A model generated the notes under the pieces. The model had not been told where the DNA came from. It saw only the letters and a list, made by a program, of their open reading frames with translations, and did no database searches. Positions 20,201 to 30,286 of a stretch of 64,000 nucleotides of DNA are shown here, piece by piece. Position 1 is the first letter of the stretch. Every line of letters starts with the position of its first letter. The DNA comes from Monosiga brevicollis MX1 (Eukaryota > Opisthokonta > Choanoflagellata > Craspedida > Salpingoecidae). The stretch spans positions 838,774 to 902,773 of the forward strand of contig NW_001865049.1 in NCBI RefSeq assembly GCF_000002865.3, written 5' to 3'. The translations under genes were made by a program, and so were the position numbers.

Positions 20201-22559
20201 AATTCGGGAAAGGCTAGGAGTAGCGCCGGCGTCAAGCTCAAATTGACGAGAAGCACCACAAGAAGGGTAATACCCGCTCCCACGCCAGGCGTACGAAGCA
20301 ACGCCACTGCAATTGATTGGTGTGAAGAGGTCAGCTCAGGGCGGCTGACAACGTTCAAAGTTTACAGGAGTCTGCATGAGCCAATCAAAGCGAGCTGACC
20401 TGGAAAAAAGCAAAGGCCAAAAAAGCACAAGGCCAAAGTAAATCCAGACACGGAAATGGTATGTCCGGCCGTGTGCAACATGCGCCTGACAGCATCCACA
20501 ACTGGGGTGGCCTGCAGCAGCTCTTCGCGGTAGCGCGAGAGAAGAAAGAGCGAGTAGTCTAAACGTGCCAGGCATACGGGAGAAGGCACGCGTGAACACC
20601 TGCAGTGCATGCGACAGGGCACTTTGGGGCTGCAGCATGTTCATGAATGAGAAACCACATAGACACACCGATATTCATGGCAATGCCGGCGCTCATCATC
20701 AGGGATGGCGTAAAGGAGATGACGTCCGTTGAGAGTGCAATGGGATAAACAAACATGAACGACACCTGCCAAATTGGGAGAAAATGGTGAAGTGATAGCC
20801 AACAGCCCAGGGTCGGACGATAAACAATGGCGGGTCGAACGTGAGCCGTACCAGAATGGCAACAATCATGTTTAGGACGGGAATGATGAGGAGGCGCACA
20901 GAACGCAGGACGTAGCTGCAAGGTAGAGCAACGTGTGCAGTGAGCAAAATTTGATCAGCATTTTAGCAATGCACGCAAGCCGAGCCCAAACCGCTTACGC
21001 CAACACAGCCAAGGCCACTGGAAAGGCAATACCATCCATAATAAGCAAATCATGCTCGGTGCCTAACATGACGACATGCCATGCCAGAAGTTGAGCCATG
21101 CCCATTCACTTGTCATGAGTTGAGTGCAACAGCCTGGTTGGTCATCTGCTTGCGCCCCCTAGCTGATGGTGGACAAGCCTGACTGACTGACCCTTGGTAA
21201 TATCGACAGCAAACACCAAAGTGCCCGTGACACCGGCCTGCACAGTTATCGAGCCAAGTGAAAACGCTGGGCGTGAGCAAGGCAAGCCGCAGATCGGGCA
21301 AGAAGGGCAGTGCGACGTTGGCGTTAGATTTGCGCAAGCACTGCAGCTGGCGCACCTTGGCATCTGTCATCATCTTGGTTCCGTTGTTCAGCTGGGAGCG
21401 CAAATCGGCAAGCATGTTGCGAATCCCGGTGTCGACCTTGGCATTGGTAGGAAAGTATGTCTGCGGCAACAGCCGGCCAAGGTCAAACCCCGTGCAGCGA
21501 GCGTCCCACACAATACCACCACTTGCAAGCCTTGAGGGTCCCATGCCTGTAGCATCATGATGGTCATGGACTGATTACACGTGGTGGTGTTACAAAGCAG
21601 CTGTTCAGCGACACTCTATCGTGTCGAAACAATTTTCTTGGTTAGCATGCATCACGCACATGCTCCTTGATTCTGTCAGGGCAGGGCGTTGGGGGTCAGG
21701 CCAACCTCAAAGACCGAGTTTTCCTGGATAAGGTTGTAGTAGCTCTGAATGGAGCTGGCGTTGATAAAATATTGCGGCCTGGTGATCGGGGGAAGCGAGT
21801 GGCACGGAGGCTGAGACGCGTCGACAAGCTTGCTACAGAACAGCAATGATTTCAACAGCTCACCATTCTTTGAGCAGATGGGCTGTGAGGTGATTGTTAA
21901 AGGTCCGGGTGTCGTTGCCCAGGATAGTAGCACCAGATGTCCGCTCGAGCAGGACAATAAGCGGCGAGTGCGCGTTGATGGAGGGAAAAGCGGCTTCCAG
22001 CGCCGCCTACGCCGAGCCATGCCGTCGAACGTTTGTTGTGAAAAGGCGAGGCACGACGTTGTACAGCTGCATGCATGCCATGCTGCACGGGTTGGCTTGG
22101 TTTGACAGATCACTAACCGTGGCTCTGGCGGCAGCTGAGTGTGGCGGCGCCGCCATGTTCAAAGAAGTAGCGGAGAGAAGCTTTGGGCCCTGCAGAGGCC
22201 GGGCAGGAATATCAATGCATGGCGCAATCAGTGGCGTTTGTGGACAAAAAAAAAAAGAGATGATCGGGTGGCAGCCATCAGGGAAGTGGCTGACAACTTG
22301 GCCCGAGGCATGCGAGGCGAAGGCACTGGGGTTGATGTCTCAGAACATGGCTCGCTATGAAGTGGGTATTGAAGCATGGCAGCTGCGTAGCACGGTCGCG
22401 GGGAAGGCTTACCAAGGCCAGGCCAATGCCGAGCATGACGGCCCAAAAGGCCAGCATAATGTAGCTGAACCGGTTGAGAAGGGCCACATAGCGGGCAACC
22501 AGACCCCGGGGCTGCATCCCGGCGATGGGACGGAGATGATTGAGACGACTTTTGCTCAT
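17249..22559 (-). CDS. MMPL-type RND superfamily membrane protein
   Basis: An intron-rich leftward gene. Two RND repeats are visible. The first, near 20130-20620, has DYSLFLLSRYREEL, the strand TISVSGFTLALCFFGLCFFP and GVGAGITLLVVLLVNLSLTP. The second, near 17260-18430, has SFVYGIAVWTF, ITPVLSFSVLVGLQLDYEVF, LLSRYGEY and a C-terminal NWWP. An extracytoplasmic stretch (AFPSINAHSPLIVLL, near 21990) fits the first large loop. The N-terminal helix FSYIMLAFWAVMLGIGLAL lies just before the first donor (near 22411). The start at 22559 (MSKSRL) is chosen; an in-frame ATG at 22739 is possible. MMPL proteins move lipids or other hydrophobic cargo using ion gradients; the substrate here is unknown. Several exon borders are unresolved. 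Confidence 0.8.
18032..18102. repeat. (ACA/ACG)n microsatellite in an MMPL intron
   Basis: About 70 bases of AACAACAAC and GACAACAAC units inside the transporter gene, in a stretch between coding exons. Confidence 0.85.
19920..19947. repeat. Homopolymer T tract
   Basis: About 28 consecutive T on the + strand inside the MMPL gene. The length is likely to vary between strains and to be error-prone in sequencing. Confidence 0.9.
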
Positions 22560-23265
22560 TTCCGACCCCTGATACTTGCAGGACCAGGGCGACTGTTGAC
22601 GTGGCGCGCAGGTGCGTAGGCCTTGGCACGGCCGATGCAGAGCTGGCAACGCTGGCCGGACCAGATTCAAAGCCGCATCAGGAGGGGTGAGTCCCTTTGT
22701 CGTGTTGAACAAAACATCCAAAACAGCAGCGTTCTGCAACCAATGCGGTGCCGCGCGCGTCTCACCTCAGCTACCGTTGCTCCTCCCTACTCGTGACCAA
22801 CGCCGGCAGCGGCGCAGTCGTTCAGATGATGAGCGTCAAAGCGCGCGCGCGCGGCGCAGCCGTGTGTTGTATCTGTTGTTGATGTGTAAAATGACGTAAC
22901 GTGAACCATCATCACCTCGGATTATTGCAACAACTCCGACTGCAACAACCTCTATATTCACTTCAATAACTCATGTTGGATCGGTTATTATAACAGCAGC
23001 AAATTAATGTTTTTGGACATTAAGACTGGTTGTGATGATTGAAATTCAAAAAGTTATTTTGATCGCGCTCATCACCCATAGTTGGGGCGAGTGACTTTGG
23101 ATTTTAGATCCAAAAAAAAAAAAAAAAATTCAGCTGCATTGTCGGCGCACGATGCTGGCTTTGCGCCAAGAATGACAGGGCCTGGAAGTATAGATCGATG
23201 GTGGTGGAAGGCTTTTGACTGAGTGCGCTGAAGCTCAAATGCCTCGGATATGATGCAAATAACAT

Positions 23266-23310
<45 letters not shown>

Positions 23311-23570
23311 GCGAGCATATCGTCGCGAGAAGCATAACCAGAACCACCGATTCATCGTCACGACATGGTCAGAGTCGGCCTGATCCCGACACGCTTGGCA
23401 AAGGCATGCTAGGTAGAGAGGTGGTGCATTTTCTACATGATCAAACAAAATTTGCTCTTGGTCTTGCTTGTCGCCTGCGGCACAGGTGCGTCCAGCCTTG
23501 ACTCCATAGGCTTGAACAATTCGTCTCGACTACGAAAGAAGTGCCGTGCGTGGAGCACTTTCAGGCCCTT
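22560..23570. other. Intergenic region upstream of the MMPL gene
   Basis: About 1 kb between the transporter start and the 3' end of the Rab-Roco gene. It holds an A-run near 23111-23127 and a (GT)n microsatellite at 23268-23309. No coding exon was recognised. Confidence 0.5.
23268..23309. repeat. (GT)n dinucleotide microsatellite
   Basis: Twenty-one near-perfect GT units in the intergenic region downstream of the Rab-Roco gene. Confidence 0.95.
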
Positions 23571-26500
23571 TTAGGATTCCCGCCCAGAACCGCACATCCA
23601 AGCCTTGGGTAAGCGTGCACAGTGGCTGCAATGGCGACGCAAGCAATCAAAGCCTCGGCATCGGGGACCAATGACACCTACCAAGGCTTCCAAGTCTTCG
23701 CTTGTGAGCGACATCAAGAGGGCACCGTCAACTTGATTTTGATGGAATGTGGCTTCAAAAGCACGGATTGGGGTCGTCCTGATCCAGGCCACCACCTGCG
23801 CCACGCTCCAGCTGGCAGGGTCGCTCGCAGCTGCTTTGGTTTTGCTGGACTGAGTTGGGACCCTTGAAGGATTGCGCTTGATGCTAGAGGAGCGCTTCAC
23901 TGGCGCTGCCGGGGCGGCAGGTAGAGGCTCGCGTGGCGCCAGTTGGCTCTTGTCTTGCACATATTCCTCATATGCACTCTGCAAGTGTGGGAGCGACTCT
24001 CGGGCTGCATGGCTGAACGCAAGAGTCAAATTCAAATGTGTCTGGGCCAAGACCCGTAGACCTTGGCCTCCGTGTCCATCTGGGGGTCCAGCAGTTTTTT
24101 GCATGTAGTTCCACAGGCGAAAAGGGGAATTGTATAATGTGACCTGCTTCAGAAGACTGCGCACAGTTGGCGGGTTGTTGAAGGGAATGCCCATGTGCTG
24201 CTCCAAAAACTCACGGGCTGCAGCCACGGTGTGCTCGTTAACTTGCTGCGGAAGTCGCTGCTCCAGGTCGTAGCTGGAGAAGAAACTCTTCATGTGTGGA
24301 AAGCCATCCGCATCCTCCGTAACCTGGACACGTGGAAACGTCAATTGGATTCCAGAATTCACCGGCCCCCGCGCACACCAAACGGATGCAGTCAATGGTG
24401 AGACCAGTCAGGTTATGTCGTTTAACATCTGATGCCTGACGCACGGAGTGGCGAGCGTACCGGGCCGCTAAAAATGGGCAGGATTCGTGGGAAGCCTCGC
24501 GCACGCTCCAACGCAACAGCCACCATGAGCTCAAGCATGAAATGATCCACTTGGGCCAGCCCAACATCCTCTTCCATACGCTCCAGGGATTTGGCTGACA
24601 CCAGCGGGACATAGACCAGGCTATCCACGGTGCCCGAGCAGGTCAGGTGAACAATGTCTAGGATGCAAAAAAGCAGCTGATGGTAGTGCGCATCCAGCGG
24701 CCCCGATCTCACCTCTTTGCAAGCGCCTCGAGGAAGCTAATGTCAAAGCGCTTGCCATGCTCCAGATTTACCACGTCCAGGAAGCTGCTGATGTGATCTC
24801 CACTATGTCCAATTGTGTGCAGGCTGAGCTCATTGGCAAACGTGGCTGCCCCTTTGGTTGAGTCGGGCTCGTGACTGCAGGGAAAAAAAAGAAAAAGTCG
24901 CGAGGTGGTCCGGCCAATTAGCCAATTATAGGTGTACGTTAAGGCAATGGGCGTGTGGCTAGGATTGCATGCCGCCAGGGGGACATACCGATACGATATA
25001 AACACGTGATAGAATTCTGCTTGCAGCTGGATGGGTAGAATGCTGCCCATTTGGTCCAGGACGTCAGGGCGAGAGAGCGTGCAGGAGTCAAGGTTCAAGA
25101 CCTGCTCCTTGCGGTAAAAAAAGTCTCGCACAACACTAATCTACATGGTACAACGGTGGTTTAGAGCTCCGACCAAAGTGAACTTCCCATCAGCCTTGTT
25201 GTGGGCCCAGCTTGGACCGAATCCAAGCCAGGCGAAAACCTACCGGTAGCAAGGTGTTCTCACACACTTCAATCAAGATGTCGTATTTCAAAGAAAAGAA
25301 CGAGCCTTTTAACACATCGGCAATCATTTCATTAATCTACATGTCATGGTCACGGTGCTCGTTAGCACACAGCTCCAAGCGGGCCCACATAGTGAGGGCA
25401 AGAGGCTTCAGACTCCACGGGATATCAAAGCGCGCACCTGATGGATCAGACCAACAGCATTTTTGGCGTAGAAACGCACAACAACGCAGCCGAGCTCACG
25501 GTCAGACTCAAGGTCAACCGCGTGCTGGCCAAAATGCACGCGGGATAAGCTCTTGGACAGCAAGGGTCGTCGCGTTATTGAGGCGCTGCCTTCTGCTCGG
25601 CTCGTCATCTCAGCCACCAGCTATTGTGATAAACCCGACATGTCAAACGAAGTCTTGGTCAGAGGTTGCTGTGTGCAACTTCCCTCTCCCCCTTCTCCCT
25701 CTCCCAACAGCGGCGCAGATGAAAAGCAATCATGCGCACATTAAGACGACCTCGGGACACACACACCTTATCGTAGAAACCTGCTGGTAGATTTGTTCGA
25801 ACTTCAAGCTGTTGATGCGTTACAGTTGCAAAGCGCGAAAGAGTTTCGCCCATGTATGGTGCAATATACAGCTATCATCAAGGGGAAAGGTAAACTTGCA
25901 TGAGTGTATGAAACCTGGGAAGAGCGGTCGGTAGGCTCACGCTCGCTAACCTCTGTTGGGCAGATGTCCTGTTGGGGCAAATCTGGCTGCCGTCGCGATA
26001 GCAAGCCTGGTATCAAGTATGCGGCACTAGTGCCATACGTAATGGGTACTGCCACTTTGAACTACAAGCGCGAGGGTGGGATGTCAAGTGTGTGAATATG
26101 CACGGAGGTGCGTCCAACTCGAGGCAGCCAGAGCACGTGCTAGGGCGCAGCTTTGTATCAGCCAGAATAGCATCCCAGTCACCCGTTGCTACAAACCTGC
26201 ATCATCAGCGCGAGAATTTGCTGCTGCTGTTGCTCATCCAGGTTGCGCAGGCGGGCATCCGCTTCAGAAGCACGGCCCAGAAAGTGTCTCACAAGTTCGG
26301 GAACAAGCACGCCTTCCTCTTGCAGGAGCTTAAAGTCATCGCTGAATTCAACTTCAGTGTCCAACGACAGCCGGTGAAGGCGGAAATCTCGCACCAGAAG
26401 CGTCATGTAGCTGAGTGGCTCGATAGGGTTGAGCACAACCACGTGTTCGAGCTGTGCCGAGTTGAAATGTGTAATTGTGCCCAACGCATGAATTGCATCT

Positions 26501-29500
26501 ACCCACTGCGCACCACGCATGGGGTCAACACACATGGAGGGTGAGGCCAGGACGGAGCAAAAGAACCCGCTGTAAAACAAAGCAGGGGCTTGCTTGTGGC
26601 ACTTTGACTCGTAAGCCGTCCTTACCTTGCGAAAGACAACATCCGAGGTTGGGGTGCGCTGACTCGTTTGAAAGGTTTCATCGTACAGCTCGGCGAGATC
26701 GCTTAGAGTGACCGTGCCCAACCCAGCTAGGGGCTGACCATGACGCTGGCGGATGGCGCGGCATGCCTCGCTGACCACTGCTTCATCCTTGACGGGGTAG
26801 GCTAGTGTGTTGATCAAATCCTGCCATACCCGGAGCTGAAGTGGCACATCCATGTTGGCAATCTCGCTCGCGTTGAGCGCATCTTGTAGCTGGGTGCGCA
26901 GCTGCTGCACGCCCGCGTCTTGCCCGGAGCGGGTATTGTCCACAGCAAAGTAGCACAGCGAGGTCGATGAGCTGTTGCTTGGCATCACAAGACGATTGGA
27001 GATTTCGTGGTGCCGCTGTGCCAGCTCACGGCGAATGCCGTCCGAAATGAGCTGTCGGGCGGTCAAGTCGGGTACTGCATCGGCGTAGGTCCCTACTAAA
27101 AAGACGGGACCGTAACTCGAGGTGGAGACCACCGAGTTGCACCACGACAAAAAGTGCTCGAGACCGGTGTAGCTGTCGTCTGGGTGCAAGCTCTCGGCCT
27201 GGCTAAAGTTGGCTAGAAGCTCTGTCATTGTGAAGAAGATGCAAATCACATTGCCCGAGCGCAAAAAACCTTCCACCAGCGACTTGAACTCCAATTGACC
27301 CCCCATGTCGAAAAAATTGACGTGTGTGCCCTCAGTCTGTGATCTGGAGGCACGCCAGCTGTGAGCGAGTCTGGCGGACCAAAGAGGACCTCTCAAGGGG
27401 TGTTGATGCATCAGCGTGACGCGATGAACGTACTCGTCTAACGAAGCCAAGATGATCTGTTGTTGCGCCCGCGTCATTTGAGCCGTTTCGGCCATGTGCG
27501 GCTGCGTGGCAGATAGGCGCTGGCCTCTTGTGTTCTTTGCGCTTTGGGAATGGCGACGTTGGTTACGCGAACGGTCGGGCTTTTTCTTCTTCTTCTTCTT
27601 ATTGTTGTTGCTGTTGTTAGACTGCTCTTCGCTGTCGCCGGTTTCGGCGAGGTCCAATGGCAAGCGTGCTTCGGCTTCCACGACGAATTGGAACTCGTAC
27701 CCCTCACGCCCTGCACTAAAGTCACGAGGCGCACTCGCAGGAGCTTGAACATTGAGGCCTCGAGATGTGTGATTGATACCATTTACCTACAGATGACACA
27801 GGTAGACAATCAGACAACTCTGGTGCCCCGGGGCACATATATTTCACCCAGGTGCGTGGCCAACATACATACCTTGACAAAAGCGTCCTGATCCAGCAGG
27901 ACATGGTCCTGATCGAGCTGACATAGTAAATCCATGCGATCGCCGCCACGCGTGGAGATACGTTCCTGTTCATGGTGAAAGAAGCATCCGGTGCGGGACA
28001 AAGATGCTTAGCTGTAGATGCTCAACTGCAGCCTGACCCAGTTTCTCAAGAGCACGTTGGTTCTTGGTGAGAGGAGGCGGAGCTGGCAGACCTCGGAAAA
28101 TTCGATGTTTTGTAGCGAGCGCGCCGTGGACGTTTTGCCTGCGGCACCGGGGCCCACTAAAACACAAACGACACAACGGTTCTTGGTCATTTTTCCTTGA
28201 GCGTCTTTGAGAGCAGCAATGAGCTTCTCCTCTCGCGTCAATGTGACCAGGGTTTCGGCTTGCAGAGGTATGCCATCGGCAGCTCGCGTGACCCTACGAG
28301 CCAGAGTAAATTCATGCTAGTGAAAGTGATGGTCCGCCGAGGAGCTGCTGGGCCACCAAAGTGCAGAGTCGAAGACCATTGGCGGAGGGGCGAGCGAGGG
28401 GTGGAGGCTTTGTAGCGAGATGCTGACGTACAGGGCGAGTGCACGCTTTGCCATGGTTTCAAATGTCACATTCACATTTGCAGCCGTTTTGGATGAAACT
28501 TCGAAATAGTCCATGTTTCTCGCATGGGCCCAAGCCGTCGCTTCCTGAGAGGTCACGCTACGGTGCTGACCATGATCGACATGGGTCCCGACAAGGCAGC
28601 ACTTGACACTTTCGTGGGCATGCTTCTGAATATTCTCGAACCACTCTGGAAGGGCATCAAAGCTGTCCTGTCTCGATGGAACATGGGGCAGGATCAATGG
28701 AAGGTGAGTGTGTGACACGCCGTTGCATACGGCGGTAGAGCACAGCAGAAACAGCACTACTCAAAGGCTCGCTGGTGGAGGGAAAATAAAAAAGAGATGG
28801 GGCAAAGCCTGCTTACGCGATCGGCCACGCTGAAAGCAAGGAGAATGGCGCGTGCCCCACGATAATAGGAATAGGTGATGGCTCTAAGAACAGGACGTTT
28901 GCAGCAAGGAAATCAGTGACTGGGGCGCCATCGTCCAGCCAAAAATGATGAAGCATCCTCGCTAGTATCGCCCGTGTTTTCTCGAACCTACCGGAAGCGC
29001 TCCGCTCCAGCGGTGTCCCACTAAAGAGGGGCATATCCACCAAACAAGATGAGGATTAATTTCAAGGCACTGCCGACAAGAAACTTTGTCATGCAATATA
29101 GGGGCCAACTGACTATCTGCAACTTGACTGCTACGCCGTCCACACCAATAGTCTTGAGGTCCTGGAGTACAAACATCAGCAGAGCCCGGGTCGAGTGTCA
29201 TGCGCAGCGGTATTGAGTAGAGAGTCAAGCCTTGATCCTGGTACATAACATAGCATTGCATTCATCAACACCCACAAAATCAACGCCGATGGTAGGGACA
29301 TGCTGCTCGAGAAAGGGTTTGCTAACGAAGCGAGCGATCAGCGCGCTCTTGCCGGTTGCGGTGTTGCCCACGACGAGAAATTTCAAGGTGCTGGCAACAC
29401 GCAATGCAAGCAGAGACCCAAAAGATCAGGGCGCAGTTTTTGGGCAGAGTCCAATACGGCCATGCATCAATGGCATGCGGAACATACTGCTGCGCGCGCC

Positions 29501-29603
29501 CGAAGGACATGGACTCCTGCTGCGGTGCTCCATCAGGGTCCTCGCTGTCATCGCTTCGCGGATCACGACGCTTCTTCCTATTCTTTGCGGGCATGAAGGA
29601 CAT
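23571..29603 (-). CDS. Rab-like GTPase fused to Roc-COR-TIR-SAM
   Basis: A leftward gene whose exons join in phase. Rab part: exons 29603-29488, 29390-29276, 29161-29114, 29020-28992, then two more. They give GNTATGKS (G1), TIGVDF, WDTAGAERF (G3), ITYSYYRGARAI, LVGTHVDH (G4, Thr-His for Asn-Lys) and EVSSKT (G5). The donor at 28431 joins the acceptor at 28293 in phase to VTRAADGIPLQAETL and the Roc P-loop GPGAAGKTS. Roc continues with ERISTRGGDRMD, FFDMGGQLEF (G3) and VGTYAD (G4), interrupted by a Lys/Asn-rich insert. COR follows to about 25400. TIR at about 25040-24460 has YHVFISYR, SFLDVVNLEHGKRF, EALAKSLVYVPLVSAKSL and DHFMLELMVAVALE. SAM near 23800 has WSVAQVVAWIRTTPI and LMSLTSEDLEALVG. 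Roco proteins are large regulatory GTPases; TIR and SAM act in immune or death signalling. COR exon ends were not all fixed. Confidence 0.82.
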
Positions 29604-29731
29604 GCTGACGAGTCCCGCGGCAGTCGCTAGCAAGTTCCATGTAGGATCTCAGCAAGGTTGGCCTTGAAATCGCTGCCTTAGGGTATATCAAAGCTCAACT
29701 CATCCTGCCCCCCAGCTCTCTGCAGCCAGCG

Positions 29732-29733
<2 letters not shown>

Positions 29734-29798
<65 letters not shown>
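29734..29798. repeat. (GA)n dinucleotide microsatellite
   Basis: Over 60 bases of nearly pure GA, in the region shared by the two divergent gene starts. On the minus strand it is a (CT)n tract upstream of the Rab-Roco start region. Confidence 0.95.
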
Positions 29799-29799
<1 letters not shown>

Positions 29800-30008
29800 C
29801 GGACGAGAGCATCAAATGTCCAATTTCGATGCTGTTGGATATTGCTGCTGTTTGGAGAGTTATTGTAGTGTCCGCAATCCTTATCATAGATTCTTCATTA
29901 AATCACTCGTGAAGAAGTTGTCGATATATCTGCTGTTATTCGCTGTCGGTTGCTATTCCTCAACTTTTCGAAAAGTAACACAGCCTGCTTGTTACGGCTA
30001 CTTGTTAT

Positions 30009-30039
30009 GACATTCTGACATTCTGACATTCTGACATTC
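30009..30039. repeat. Four copies of the octamer GACATTCT
   Basis: Perfect short tandem repeat, about 250 bases upstream of the PH-MICAL start. No function is known. Confidence 0.9.
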
Positions 30040-30286
30040 CAGTCCAGGGTCCAGAGAGCATTTCGGAGAGAGAGAGAGGGTCTGGAGCGATATGATGTGC
30101 GCGGCGACAGTGACGACGACTCGGGTCGCGGCTCTGCTGGTGGTGCTGGCGTGATCAGGACAGCCCCCTTGTTTGCGGGAGGTGGCAGAGGGGTGTGGGG
30201 AAGGTTGGGGGAGGGTGTTGGCTTTGGACATTTTGGGTGGGGCTAGCCTGAGTGGGGCTTATTCCAAGGCGGACGGTATCGGCGCC

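Larger units (their letters stand above)
29604..30286. other. Divergent promoter region with microsatellites
   Basis: About 680 bases between the Rab-Roco start (leftward) and the PH-MICAL start (rightward). It contains a (GA)n tract and a four-copy octamer (both listed separately). No exon was seen. Confidence 0.5.
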
